In this document: piece after piece, positions 29,337 to 39,607 of the stretch
Numbering within the stretch: position 1 is the first letter of the stretch
How the letters are laid out: every line of letters starts with the position of its first letter
Source of the DNA: Gammaproteobacteria bacterium
GTDB lineage: Bacteria > Pseudomonadota > Gammaproteobacteria > Enterobacterales > Alteromonadaceae
DNA length: 47,412 bases
Assembly: GCA_018815765.1 (NCBI GenBank)
Contig: JAHIWM010000181.1
Span: 1 to 47,412, forward strand
Direction of reading: 5' to 3'
The notes under the pieces: generated by a model
What the model was told of the DNA's origin: nothing
Database searches by the model: none
Seen by the model: only the letters and a program-made list of their open reading frames with translations
Translations under genes and position numbers: made by a program

Positions 29337-29954
29337 CTACAATGGCCTTTTGGCCCTCATTAGCGCAGCACCCGGCATTTTATTCGCCAGCTGAGCTAAC
29401 AGCTGTTGCACTTCTTGGTGCGTTTTGGTGTCGGCAATCACAGAGTGATGCAGCCAACGGTAACAATCTTCCATATCCAAAGGACTGGCGTCGCCTTTGA
29501 TCAGCATTTGGGCAAAACGCATCTGCGCTTTTAAATTGCCTAAACCTGCGGCTTCACGCAGATATACCACCGCTTTGCTGTTGTCCTGCTGAACAAAACG
29601 GCCGGTGTGATAATAACGCCCTACTTGCTCCAGCGCTTCAGGTAAGCCCTGAGATGCAGCTTGTTGCATTAAATCCCAGCCCCGTTCGACATCTTTTTTC
29701 ACACAAACGCCAAAGGCCAGCATATCGCCATACAAAAACTGATAAGCCGGCACTTTCATCACATCGGCTCTGGCCTGAATATCACTGACCAACTGGCATT
29801 CGTCTTTTTGCACCCGCTGTAAATGCACGTTTTGTTTAATTAAATCCAGCAGTTCATCCTGGGTATAAAGCTGCACTACTGTTACTTCCTGCGCTTTGGC
29901 AGGCAAGCTAAACAGCACAAGAACTGAACTTAAGACTAAACAACAAAACTTCAT
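29337..29954 (-). CDS. motX: Sodium-type polar flagellar motor protein MotX
   Basis: 205 residues from the ATG at 29954 (MKFCCLVLSSVLVLFSLPAK, a signal peptide cut before QEVTVV). The body, VVQLYTQDELLDLIKQNVHLQRVQKDEC... and DMLAFGVCVKKDVERGWDLM, holds Sel1-type repeats, e.g. QQAASQGLPEALEQVGRYYH and YLREAAGLGNLKAQMRFAQM. This matches MotX, a periplasmic T-ring component needed for Na+-driven PomAB stators. The order purA-motX-rnr-rlmB is that of Vibrio. It indicates a polar, sodium-driven flagellum. Confidence 0.88.
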   Translation of the reverse strand: MKFCCLVLSSVLVLFSLPAKAQEVTVVQLYTQDELLDLIKQNVHLQRVQKDECQLVSDIQARADVMKVPAYQFLYGDMLAFGVCVKKDVERGWDLMQQAASQGLPEALEQVGRYYHTGRFVQQDNSKAVVYLREAAGLGNLKAQMRFAQMLIKGDASPLDMEDCYRWLHHSVIADTKTHQEVQQLLAQLANKMPGAALMRAKRPL

Positions 29955-29981
29955 AGTTACCCCAGGCCATAGCCACTGATA

Positions 29982-30009
29982 TTTATACACTTAGATAAAA
30001 AACATACAA
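29982..30009 (-). promoter_or_regulatory. Probable motX promoter
   Basis: Minus strand -35 TTGTAT (30004-30009) and -10 TATAAA (29982-29987), 16 bases apart, about 28 bases before the motX start. This fits a sigma-70 promoter; no flagellar sigma-28 match was seen. Confidence 0.45.
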
Positions 30010-30101
30010 AAATCAGGCCATCGCAAAAGACAGTGTTCTGACACCAGCATATCCTGTTTAGTTCGCAGAGCCAAATAACCAACGACACAGGGGCCACCTG
30101 C

Positions 30102-30229
30102 AATCCTCTAAGTAATTGCTGTTGCAGCTAGGCGACAAGAGTTTGAGTCCCCAGGAGCATAGTAGTCCTATGTGACTGGGGCTAGGACTTGCAGTCAACA
30201 ACGCTGCGGCAGTAAGTACGACGAGGATA
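30102..30229. repeat. ERIC-like intergenic repeat, complete (128 bp)
   Basis: The centre, AGTCCCCAGGAGCATAG / CTATGTGACTGGGG, matches the core of enterobacterial repetitive intergenic consensus (ERIC) elements (CCCCAGGAGCTTAC ... GTAAGTGACTGGGG). Ends AATCCTCT and AGGATA are inverted, as in ERIC. On the + strand, 30116-30128 pairs with 30203-30215 using three G-U pairs, and the central hairpin (30149-30181) has tandem G-A mismatches, features that would be A-C or C-T on the other strand. It lies between the purA terminator and motX and would be carried on a + strand transcript if one exists. Confidence 0.8.
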
Positions 30230-30258
30230 AAAAAACGCTGCACAAGGCAGCGTTTTTT
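30230..30258. terminator. Intrinsic terminator after purA
   Basis: A perfect 12 bp stem AAAAAACGCTGC / GCAGCGTTTTTT with an ACAAG loop; T runs on both strands. It closes purA (-) and would also end any + strand transcript through the ERIC-like element. Confidence 0.9.
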
Positions 30259-30273
30259 TCTATTTACCGAAGA

Positions 30274-31608
<1,335 letters not shown>

Positions 31609-31705
31609 CTACCAAATTAACAACCAAAGTTCAGCGCGATTAAGAAAAAAAAACCAGATATTTTCTTTCTGGTTCTTTTTCAACAACTAAGAGGGACAAA
31701 AATAA

Positions 31706-31894
31706 CTAAGAGGCAAAGAAAAATAGCAGCAAAACACCGGCTACGACCAGTATTCCACCCACCTGCTGCATTTGTGCTGTGGGCTGTTCTGCGATTTTTT
31801 GCAGGTAAGAGCGCCATTTATTTGGAAATAACATCGGGCCCAGGCCTTCAATGAGCAACACCAGCCCTAAAGCCGCCCACCAGTAATCGGCCAT
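31706..31894 (-). CDS. DUF2065 small inner-membrane protein (YjeT-like)
   Basis: 62 residues with two hydrophobic helices: WWAALGLVLLIEGLGPMLFP and VGGILVVAGVLLLFF, joined by a short basic stretch (NKWRSYLQKIAEQP). This is the DUF2065 pattern, found between hflC and purA in most gammaproteobacteria. Function unknown; an association with HflKC is suggested only by position. Its start directly follows the stop of the class V aminotransferase gene, which here separates it from hflC. Confidence 0.88.
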   Translation of the reverse strand: MADYWWAALGLVLLIEGLGPMLFPNKWRSYLQKIAEQPTAQMQQVGGILVVAGVLLLFFFAS

Positions 31895-33058
31895 TTAACG
31901 AATATCCTTCAGGCAACTTAAGTTGTAATCTGCGGCATTGTGGTACAAAGCAAAACCAAAGCGTAGCCTGTCGCCCCGATAATCAGTCATGATGCCCTGC
32001 TGCTTTAATGCAGCAGCAATACGAGCCACCTCTTCAGCGGCAAAACGGAAAGTTAAAAATTGACCTTGTTGCTGGTTTTGTTTGTCCAACAGATGATTAC
32101 GATTTAATAGCGGGTGCTGTATTTCATCTAATAGAGCGAGAAACGCGTACTGCAGGCTTTGGATATAAGACTGCACTTTTTCGACGCTAAGGCCTTGCTG
32201 TTGGTACAAGTCAAATACCGCCAACACCCGGTACAACGCAGAACAATCCATAGTGGCACCGGCAAAACGATAGCCGTTGTTGGCGTACTGCACCTGCCCT
32301 TGTTTAGCCTTTGCCAGTTCACCAAATTCGGCAAACCAGCCGGTATAGACAGGTCTGTGCTCGCTGCCTTGTGGTACAGCCAGAAAACAACAACCTTCCC
32401 CACCCTGTGCATATTTATAACTACCCGCCAGATAAAAAATCCGCTCTGCTATCGCCGATAAATCTGTCGGTACTGCCATAAAACCATGATAACCATCGAC
32501 AACTATCATAGCATCCGTGATTTTATCCAGCGCCTGTACTAATGCAGCTAAGTCTTTAATACCAACACCAGAGTTAAAAAACACCTGACTGAAAAACACC
32601 AGATCAACAGGCTGAGCCGCAACTGCGGCTTCTAATCGCTGTGGAAAAGTAGCAAAAGGTTCAGTTGGTACCCGAATAACATTAACTGTGGTTAACTCTG
32701 ATAGACGGTTGATTTGACGATGAAAACTATGAAACTCGCTGTCCGTGGTGACTACTGTCAGAGGTTTGGACCAGTCAAAACAGCTTAACAACCGCATAAC
32801 AAATTCATGGGTATTAGGTGCAAACACAATTTGTTTTGCATCAGGCAGCTTTAATAGTCTGGCTATATGCTGTTGCACAGCTGGCACTTTTTCACCAAAC
32901 ACCAGATCCCATTTATCGTCCACTAATCTCGCGGTATCGTCCCAGTAGGCCAAGGTAGCGTCACGGGTTACATCAGGCCAGTAGTGGTGGGAATGACAGG
33001 CAAAATGTTGTTTACCTGGATTGGCTTTTAAAAAGTGCTGATAAAACTGCTGATACAT
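31895..33058 (-). CDS. Class V aminotransferase-fold PLP enzyme (kynureninase-like)
   Basis: 387 residues. The fold is that of class V aminotransferases: QIVFAPNTHEFVMRLL (cofactor phosphate site), VVTTDSEFHSFHRQINRL, DAMIVVDGYHGFMAVP (Asp pairing with the pyridine nitrogen, followed by His) and the Schiff-base Lys in YLAGSYKYAQGGEGCCFL. Relatives include kynureninases, cysteine desulfurases and isopenicillin-N-epimerase-like proteins; there is no clear desulfurase Cys loop, so a kynureninase-like hydrolase or amine transferase is more likely. It interrupts the conserved hflC-DUF2065-purA order and is preceded by a long palindrome. Confidence 0.8.
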   Translation of the reverse strand: MYQQFYQHFLKANPGKQHFACHSHHYWPDVTRDATLAYWDDTARLVDDKWDLVFGEKVPAVQQHIARLLKLPDAKQIVFAPNTHEFVMRLLSCFDWSKPLTVVTTDSEFHSFHRQINRLSELTTVNVIRVPTEPFATFPQRLEAAVAAQPVDLVFFSQVFFNSGVGIKDLAALVQALDKITDAMIVVDGYHGFMAVPTDLSAIAERIFYLAGSYKYAQGGEGCCFLAVPQGSEHRPVYTGWFAEFGELAKAKQGQVQYANNGYRFAGATMDCSALYRVLAVFDLYQQQGLSVEKVQSYIQSLQYAFLALLDEIQHPLLNRNHLLDKQNQQQGQFLTFRFAAEEVARIAAALKQQGIMTDYRGDRLRFGFALYHNAADYNLSCLKDIR

Positions 33059-33110
33059 ATCAAGATCCTTACGAAAGACGCATGCAGATTAACCGAAAGT
33101 AGCTTAAACA

Positions 33111-33165
33111 AAAATGGGGTCAGATCACATTGTTAACAGTTAACAATGTGATCTGACCCCATTTT
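33111..33165. repeat. Long palindrome, copy 3 (between the aminotransferase gene and hflC)
   Basis: Perfect 27-base arms around a single A: outer AAAATGGGGTCAGATCAC, inner ATTGTTAAC. It starts 12 bases past the hflC stop on the transcribed (minus) strand and lies 52 bases before the aminotransferase start, so it would form a large hairpin between two genes in the same direction, and probably ends the hfl operon transcript. Confidence 0.95.
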
Positions 33166-33177
33166 CAGTTTGTCAGC

Positions 33178-34065
33178 TTAGTTTTGCACTTTGTCTGACT
33201 TCATATATTTAAAGAAGTCGTTGTCTGGCTGGATCACCATCACGTCGTTTTGGTTTTGGAAGCTGTTTTTATAAGCTTCTAAACTACGAACGAAACTGTA
33301 GAATTCACCATTTTTGCTATACACATCTGCATAAACTTTAGCAGCGGAAGCATCACCTTCACCACGCACAGTACGGGAGTTACGCTCAGCGTCGGCTACC
33401 ATAATAGTCACGCGGGCATCCACATCAGCTTTGATGATTTCAGACTGTTCCATACCACGGCTGCGGTGCTCTTTTGCCACAGCAGTACGTTCAGCACGCA
33501 TACGTTGGAAAATTGAGTTGCTGATTTCATCAGGTAAATTGATTTTCTTGACACGAACGTCAAGGATATCAATACCTAACTCTTTTGAACCAGCGGCAGC
33601 CTGTTCCATCGCACGTTGCATCAGTTGAGTACGCTCACCAGACACAATCTCCTGAATGGTACGGCTACCAAACTCAGTACGTAAACCGTTGTTGATGTAC
33701 TGCTTTAACAGCACTTCAGCCTGAGACAAATTACCGCCAGTGGATAAGAAATACTTACCAAAGTCGGCAATACGCCATTTCACATAGCTGTCGACCAATA
33801 AGTCTTTTTTCTCAGCCGTGACAAAACGGTCTGACGAAGGGTCAGCTAAGGTCTGGATACGGGCATCAAGCTTACGAACATTCTCAATCAATGGCATTTT
33901 GAAATGCAGGCCTGGTTCAAATACACGAACCAGTTCGGCGTCATCACGCTGAATTTTACCAAAACGAATCACAATACCGCGTTCGCCTTCAGGTATAACA
34001 AATACCGAAGACACAGCCACAATACCCAGGATAGCAATTAAGGCTAATACTAAATTTTTCATCAC
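33178..34065 (-). CDS. hflC: HflC, modulator of FtsH protease
   Basis: 295 residues: one N-terminal membrane helix (LVLALIAILGIVAVSSVFVI), then the SPFH/band-7 domain (EGERGIVIRFGKIQRDDAEL, FEPGLHFKMPLIENVRKLDA) on the periplasmic side and a long helical region (NSIFQRMRAERTAVAKEHRS). With HflK it builds a large cage around FtsH and regulates its access to membrane proteins. Starts directly after the hflK stop. Confidence 0.97.
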   Translation of the reverse strand: MMKNLVLALIAILGIVAVSSVFVIPEGERGIVIRFGKIQRDDAELVRVFEPGLHFKMPLIENVRKLDARIQTLADPSSDRFVTAEKKDLLVDSYVKWRIADFGKYFLSTGGNLSQAEVLLKQYINNGLRTEFGSRTIQEIVSGERTQLMQRAMEQAAAGSKELGIDILDVRVKKINLPDEISNSIFQRMRAERTAVAKEHRSRGMEQSEIIKADVDARVTIMVADAERNSRTVRGEGDASAAKVYADVYSKNGEFYSFVRSLEAYKNSFQNQNDVMVIQPDNDFFKYMKSDKVQN

Positions 34066-35223
34066 TTAACCTCTGCCCGTTCTGGTGCTGTCCGCACGAC
34101 TTGATTCAGGACGCAGATCCGGAGTTCTGCCATCAGTACTATTGGTTCTGCTTGGCGCTAATGGATTCACTGCAGGGGCTTTGGTATCGCCACCGTTATT
34201 GATCATTTTGTCCAAAGGTAAATACATAATGTTATTACCGTTTTTCACATCAACCAGCACTTTAGAACTGTTGCGGTATACCTGTTCCATTGTCTCTAAG
34301 TACATACGGTCACGGGTCACTTGTGGTGCAGCCAGATATTCAGGTAACAGTTTCTCGAAGCGAGCCACTTCACCCTGAGCTTTTAACAATGTCTGTTGTT
34401 TGTAAGCTTCAGCTTCCTGCATCATCCGGTTGACTTGACCACGGGCGCGAGGTTCAATTTCACGGGCATAAGCCTCAGCTTCACGGATATAACGTTGTTC
34501 ATCTTCTTGTGCCGCTATCGCATCATCAAAAGCTTCTTTTACTTCTTCTGGTGGACGGGCATCACGGAAGTTGACGTCAACTAACTCTAAACCCATAGCG
34601 TAAGGAGAGATAATTTGCTCTAACTCAGTTCTGGTGTTTTGGCGGATCACTTCACGGCCTTTGGTCAGTACGTCATCCATAATGGAGTGACCAACCACAT
34701 AACGTAAGGCTGCGTCTGTTGCTTCACGTAAGCTGCTGTCGGCATCGACTACAGAGAACTTATAAGCACGGGCGTCAAACACACGGTACTGGATTTCAAA
34801 GGTGACACGAACCAGGTTTTGATCCTGAGTCAGCATAAAACCATCGGTACGTAATGAGCGAACGCTGGTGACATCAACCGGAGTGACTGTATCGATAAAA
34901 GTCGGTTTCCAGTGGATACCAGGCATCACTTCAGAGTGATATTGACCAAAACGTAAGATCAAACCCCGTTCTGATTCTTTAATGGTGTAAAAACCACTAA
35001 AGGCCCAGACCAGTAAAGCAACCACCAGTATCAATACCAAAGCGGCTGAACCACCACTGTTATTGCTGCTGTTGCTGGTGTTTTTATTGCCACCAAAGAT
35101 ACCACCGAACTTTTTGCTTAAGTTACGGAAGACTTCATCTAAATCGGGCGGGCCCTGATCACGACCACCTTGTTTCCAAGGGTCGTTGTCTTTGCCATTC
35201 TTGCCCGGCTCGTTCCAAGCCAT
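34066..35223 (-). CDS. hflK: HflK, modulator of FtsH protease
   Basis: 385 residues. A cytoplasmic Gly/Asn/Asp-rich head (WNEPGKNGKDNDPWKQGGRD) leads into a membrane helix (ALVLILVVALLVWAFSGFYT), the SPFH/band-7 domain (ESERGLILRFGQYHSEVMPG) and a coiled region (EAYAREIEPRARGQVNRMMQ). A variable, Ser/Arg/Asp-rich C-terminal tail ends it. Partner of HflC in the HflKC cage on FtsH. Gap of 71 bases from hflX. Confidence 0.97.
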   Translation of the reverse strand: MAWNEPGKNGKDNDPWKQGGRDQGPPDLDEVFRNLSKKFGGIFGGNKNTSNSSNNSGGSAALVLILVVALLVWAFSGFYTIKESERGLILRFGQYHSEVMPGIHWKPTFIDTVTPVDVTSVRSLRTDGFMLTQDQNLVRVTFEIQYRVFDARAYKFSVVDADSSLREATDAALRYVVGHSIMDDVLTKGREVIRQNTRTELEQIISPYAMGLELVDVNFRDARPPEEVKEAFDDAIAAQEDEQRYIREAEAYAREIEPRARGQVNRMMQEAEAYKQQTLLKAQGEVARFEKLLPEYLAAPQVTRDRMYLETMEQVYRNSSKVLVDVKNGNNIMYLPLDKMINNGGDTKAPAVNPLAPSRTNSTDGRTPDLRPESSRADSTRTGRG

Positions 35224-35294
35224 GCTTCACTCCATCTCTAGTTGTGATATTGAAACTAATGTACCAAAAAAAGCTGAGTACTGACGATAAAAAA

Positions 35295-36581
35295 CTAAAA
35301 GCTGACTATATAGTTTTGTAACAGTCCGTCACTTTGTTTCAGTAAACGCGCCCATTCAGCTTTTGATAAGGCGATTCTGACCTGAGTTTCGCCCAGATCA
35401 GTAAAAGATTCCGTCTGAACCGCAGAGAGTTCGTGTAAACGAGCCCGCCACATTGCGGCGTCAGCAGGTAGTTTTAAATCTAACTGCATAAAGTCATCCG
35501 CCAATCGTTCACGGATCACTTGTAACAGTAAGTCTATACCCACACCTTGCTTCGCAGAAATATACACTGCTATAGGTTCGGCTTGTTCATTGTATTCTAT
35601 ACGGGCTTCTTGCTCAGTCTGGTCAATTTTATTAAACACCAGTAACTGGGGCACCTGATCGGCGTCAATTTCATGCAACACCAGTTGCACTTGTTTGATG
35701 TTATCGGCCATCCGCTGATCAGCCACATCAATCACATGCAACTGCAAGTCCGCATCACGGCTTTCCTGCAAAGTGGATTTAAAAGCTGCAACTAAGTCAT
35801 GGGGCAAATGCCGGATAAAACCAACAGTATCAGCAAAGATAATAGAACCAAACTCAGGCAGTTTCACTTGCCGCAGTGTTGGGTCTAAGGTTGCAAACAG
35901 CTGATCGGCTGCATACACATCCGCACTGGTCAGGCGATTAAATAAGGTAGATTTACCGGCGTTGGTGTAACCCACTAAGGACACTACAGGAATTTCAGCA
36001 CGTTGCCGGGCTTTACGGCCTTGCTCACGCTGCTTACTGACTTTATCCAGCTTCAACAACAAAGCTGTAATTTTGTCCCGCAGTAAACGCCTGTCGGTTT
36101 CGAGACGGGTTTCACCCGGGCCTCTCATACCAATGCCGCCTTTTTGCCGCTCAGCATTGTCCCAGCCACGTACTAAACGTGACGATAAATGCTTCAGCTG
36201 TGCCAACTCAACCTGCAACTTACCTTCGTAGCTGCGGGCACGCTGGGCAAAAATATCCAGGATCAAAGTGGTACGATCAATAACCCGGCACTGACAAAGC
36301 AGTTCCAGGTTACGGGTTTGAGCCGGGGTTAAAGAGTGATTAAAAATAATCAGATCAACTTGTAGCTCAGCGACAGCTTGCGCTAGTTCTGCCGCTTTGC
36401 CACTGCCAAGAAAAAACTTAGCATCGATCGTACTACGGTTGGCAGTCATCACAGCACGTGATTCAACTCCAGCCGACGACACAAGCATCTCCAGTTCCTG
36501 CAAATCTTCACTGGCACTGTCTTGTGAAAGATAGATATGCACAAGGATTGCTTGCTCGGCCACCATTTCGCTGTCAAACAA
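35295..36581 (-). CDS. hflX: Ribosome-associated GTPase HflX
   Basis: 428 residues from a TTG at 36581, chosen because the protein then starts (M)FDSEMVAEQAILVHIYLSQ, aligning with the usual MFDRY...GEQAVLVHI start of HflX; the first ATG is 36566. The long upstream open frame overlaps hfq and is not coding. HflX splits stalled ribosomes after heat stress. The N-terminal domain has FFLGSGKAAELAQAVAELQ and GGIGMRGPGETRLETDRR. The GTPase domain has G1 GYTNAGKSTLFNRL, G3 DTVGFI and G4 NKID. It lies 17 bases after hfq, as in E. coli. Confidence 0.93.
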   Translation of the reverse strand: MFDSEMVAEQAILVHIYLSQDSASEDLQELEMLVSSAGVESRAVMTANRSTIDAKFFLGSGKAAELAQAVAELQVDLIIFNHSLTPAQTRNLELLCQCRVIDRTTLILDIFAQRARSYEGKLQVELAQLKHLSSRLVRGWDNAERQKGGIGMRGPGETRLETDRRLLRDKITALLLKLDKVSKQREQGRKARQRAEIPVVSLVGYTNAGKSTLFNRLTSADVYAADQLFATLDPTLRQVKLPEFGSIIFADTVGFIRHLPHDLVAAFKSTLQESRDADLQLHVIDVADQRMADNIKQVQLVLHEIDADQVPQLLVFNKIDQTEQEARIEYNEQAEPIAVYISAKQGVGIDLLLQVIRERLADDFMQLDLKLPADAAMWRARLHELSAVQTESFTDLGETQVRIALSKAEWARLLKQSDGLLQNYIVSF

Positions 36582-36597
36582 GCTTAAGTATTCCCGA

Positions 36598-36855
36598 TTA
36601 TTCCATCTCGTCCATTTCGCCTGTACCAGTACCATGGCTAGCCATAGTATTAACAGCACGAGCTGGGACTACAGTAGAAATGGCATGTTTGTACACCATT
36701 TGACTGACTGTGTTTTTCAGAAGGATTACAAATTGATCAAAAGACTCGATTTGTCCCTGCAATTTAATACCGTTCACCAGATAAATAGAGACTGGGATAC
36801 GCTCGCGTCTTAAAGTATTTAAAAACGGGTCTTGTAACGATTGGCCCTTTGCCAT
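36598..36855 (-). CDS. hfq: RNA chaperone Hfq
   Basis: 85 residues, hexameric Sm-like protein that pairs small RNAs with mRNAs. Sm1 and Sm2 motifs are [20 protein letters not shown] and the final Sm2 stretch [11 protein letters not shown]; the start is the typical [21 protein letters not shown] short acidic tail ([11 protein letters not shown]) follows. In the miaA-hfq-hflX order, with 96 bases between it and miaA, where E. coli has internal hfq promoters. Confidence 0.98.
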   Translation of the reverse strand: MAKGQSLQDPFLNTLRRERIPVSIYLVNGIKLQGQIESFDQFVILLKNTVSQMVYKHAISTVVPARAVNTMASHGTGTGEMDEME

Positions 36856-36951
36856 TTTCGCTTTCCTTATTTCTAATTATGTTTCTCTATATATGGATTA
36901 TTATATTATTTTCAAGTCGTTAAATAACAACTTTTTTTCAATTATCTTTTA

Positions 36952-37872
36952 CTAGCTTAGCGAAGTTAAAATGGCTTGCAAGTTTTCTGCCTGTTTGTCT
37001 TCAGTTTTTAACCAATTTAATTCAGGCCAACTGCGTAACCAGGTGAGTTGCCGTTTCGCCAATTGACGAGTTGCAGCAATTCCCTGGTCGATCATCTCCT
37101 GCTCAGACAGCTGTCCTTGCAGGTGTAACCACATCTGACGATAGCCGACACAACGCATCGAAGGTAAATCCAAATGCAGATCAGATCGTTGCATCAGAGT
37201 TCTTACTTCATCAGCGAAACCACAATCTAACATTTGCCGGAATCTGACAGCTATACGCTGATGAAGTTCAGACCGATCTGTTGGATTGATAGCAAATTGT
37301 TGCACCGGGTATGGAAAAGGCTCGCCTTTATGTTCTGTCAGTTCAGTCAGACTCTTGCCCGTTAGTCGATACACTTCCACCGCCCTGTTAACACGCTGTG
37401 GGTCGTTCGGATGAATCCGAGCCGCCGATACCGGATCAAACTCTGCCAGTTGCTGATGCAAATAACCCCAGCCATGTTCTGCCGCTTCAGCTTCAATCTG
37501 CTGTCGTATCTCCGGATCTGCTTCAGGCAAAGGCGATATGCCCTGCAACAAAGTACGGAAATACAACATAGTGCCGCCAACCAGAATAGCGGTTTTCCCC
37601 CTGCGGTGGATATCAGCAATAAGTCGTAACGCATCAGTACGAAAATCTGCGGCTGAATACGCTGAAGCCGGGTCAAGAATATCAATTAAATGATGAGGTG
37701 CATCCAGAAGCTCTGCCGCCGTAGGTTTGGCTGTGCCTATATCCATACCTTTATAAATTAAAGCACTATCGACACTAATCAGCTCTGACGGGATGCTTTT
37801 ATACAGATCAATAGCCAAGGACGTTTTACCGCTGGCTGTAGGCCCCATTAAAAAAATAACTTTAGGATCCAT
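36952..37872 (-). CDS. miaA: tRNA dimethylallyltransferase
   Basis: 306 residues. Adds the isopentenyl group to A37 of tRNAs reading codons that begin with U. P-loop [17 protein letters not shown], then [37 protein letters not shown] and the C-terminal [14 protein letters not shown]. The start lies within the last codons of mutL (11-base overlap), showing close coupling in the mutL-miaA-hfq run. Confidence 0.98.
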   Translation of the reverse strand: MDPKVIFLMGPTASGKTSLAIDLYKSIPSELISVDSALIYKGMDIGTAKPTAAELLDAPHHLIDILDPASAYSAADFRTDALRLIADIHRRGKTAILVGGTMLYFRTLLQGISPLPEADPEIRQQIEAEAAEHGWGYLHQQLAEFDPVSAARIHPNDPQRVNRAVEVYRLTGKSLTELTEHKGEPFPYPVQQFAINPTDRSELHQRIAVRFRQMLDCGFADEVRTLMQRSDLHLDLPSMRCVGYRQMWLHLQGQLSEQEMIDQGIAATRQLAKRQLTWLRSWPELNWLKTEDKQAENLQAILTSLS

Positions 37873-39607
37873 CTGAGTCCTGTAATAACTGAATAGAAGC
37901 TGTTAAATCCAGCGGCACGGCGCACCAATGTGGCCCTTGCTGACTTAACAATGGAAAATGTTTCACTAAAGAAGCAGCTTGTAGCACTCCCGAGCCTAAT
38001 AACTGTTGCAGCAATAAGCTTAGCAGCTGTGTGTCTTGCTGCTGTAACCAGCCTTGCCACCACAGCGGTAACCACTGTGCCACCGCACTTTGCCGAAGCC
38101 AGGCTGGTACAGCTCTGACAATCAGAGTTTGATTACTTACTAAAAAGTCAAAACCCAGGTGGCTTAATAAATCCGCTTTACTGAGCAAAAACTCTTGTTC
38201 TGTCTGTTGCAGTGTTAAGCGCACCGGCATTAATAAAGGTAAAGGCTGTGCACCTTGATCCAGCCATAATCTGGCGGCGCTGGCCGCTATATCAACTAAC
38301 CACAGTTGATCTGAGCCAGAACACAGCAGATAACGATTCTCGCTTATTAAAGTTTCATGTTGTGCAACAGAAACTGATTGCTCCACCCGCTGAGTTTTTT
38401 CAGCAAAAACCGGCCAGCTTTGTGCTGCAGGTTGCGCTACAGCAGGCCGGTAAGGCTGACCTGCGTAAGCCGAAGGTCTGGCGGCATAAGCTGGAGCTGT
38501 GGCTGAATGCTGAGCTGGTGCAGATCCAGGTTGTAGTGCTGGAGCTTCTGGCATAGAAAAAGCTGCAGGCTCCGCCAGTACCATAACCTCAACACTGTTT
38601 TGCTGCGGTTCTAACTGTAATAGCGCATTAGTTAACGCCGAAGCCACAAAATCGTGCACTAAGCGGGCCTGATGAAACCGTACTTCGTGTTTGGCCGGGT
38701 GTACGTTGACATCCACCTGACGTGGATTAATCTCCAGATACAATACAAAAGCGGGCTGCTGTTCGCTACTTAACATAGAGCCATAGGCCTGACGTATCGC
38801 ATGATTCAGCAGTTTGTCTTTCATCATACGGCCGTTGACATAGCTGTACTGACATTGCAGTTGCTCTTTACAGGCTGAAGGTTGCAACACCCAGCCCCAA
38901 AGCTTTAAGTCATCGTAAGCGACTTCAACAAAAGCGGCCTGCTGTAGAAAATTTTTGCCACACAAAGCGGCTACGCGTTTTTGCTGCGCTTCGCGACTGT
39001 CGGCTTTTTTAAGTTGTCGTACAGTCTGACCGTTATGAATTAAAGTCCAGCTGACGTCAAAACGGCTCAATGCCAGGCGTTTCACCAACTCGTCTATATG
39101 AGCAAATTCGGTTTTGTCGCTGCGCAAAAACTTACGCCGCGCCGGGGTATTAAAAAACAGGTCCAGCACTTCAATGCTGCTGCCATCCGGATGAGCCGCT
39201 GGTTTAATTTGTACCTGCATATCACGGCCTTCGGCATAGGCTTGCCAGGCTTTATCCTGAGCTGCAGGTTTTGACGTTAACGTCAGACGGGAGACTGAAC
39301 TGATAGAAGCTAAAGCTTCGCCCCTGAAACCAAGGCTGACAATTTGTTCTAAATCATCCAGAGAACTGATTTTACTGGTGGCATGCCGGCTTAAAGCCAG
39401 GCCTAACTCAGCTTCAGCTATACCAGAACCATTGTCACGAATGAGGATTTTTTTACTGCCACCACGCTCAATCTCAATCAGAATTTGATCGGCACCAGCA
39501 TCCAGGCTGTTTTCAACCAGCTCTTTGACGACAGAGGCAGGACGTTCTACCACTTCGCCTGCAGCAATCTGGTTTGCCAGTTGAGGAGGTAAAATTTGAA
39601 TAGGCAT
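37862..39607 (-). CDS. mutL: DNA mismatch repair protein MutL
   Basis: 581 residues. The GHKL ATPase is at the N-terminus: [39 protein letters not shown] and [13 protein letters not shown]. Then comes a transducer domain ([34 protein letters not shown]), an Ala/Pro/Gln-rich linker (about 330-400) and a dimerisation domain. The endonuclease motif DQHAAHER is absent, as in E. coli, which fits a MutH-type strand discrimination system. The gene overlaps amiB by one base. Confidence 0.98.
   Translation of the reverse strand: MPIQILPPQLANQIAAGEVVERPASVVKELVENSLDAGADQILIEIERGGSKKILIRDNGSGIAEAELGLALSRHATSKISSLDDLEQIVSLGFRGEALASISSVSRLTLTSKPAAQDKAWQAYAEGRDMQVQIKPAAHPDGSSIEVLDLFFNTPARRKFLRSDKTEFAHIDELVKRLALSRFDVSWTLIHNGQTVRQLKKADSREAQQKRVAALCGKNFLQQAAFVEVAYDDLKLWGWVLQPSACKEQLQCQYSYVNGRMMKDKLLNHAIRQAYGSMLSSEQQPAFVLYLEINPRQVDVNVHPAKHEVRFHQARLVHDFVASALTNALLQLEPQQNSVEVMVLAEPAAFSMPEAPALQPGSAPAQHSATAPAYAARPSAYAGQPYRPAVAQPAAQSWPVFAEKTQRVEQSVSVAQHETLISENRYLLCSGSDQLWLVDIAASAARLWLDQGAQPLPLLMPVRLTLQQTEQEFLLSKADLLSHLGFDFLVSNQTLIVRAVPAWLRQSAVAQWLPLWWQGWLQQQDTQLLSLLLQQLLGSGVLQAASLVKHFPLLSQQGPHWCAVPLDLTASIQLLQDSDGS

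Noticed and set aside
30058-30243. Minus-strand frame of 61 codons between motX and purA
   Set aside because: It runs through the ERIC-like hairpin and the purA terminator; repeat DNA, not a gene.
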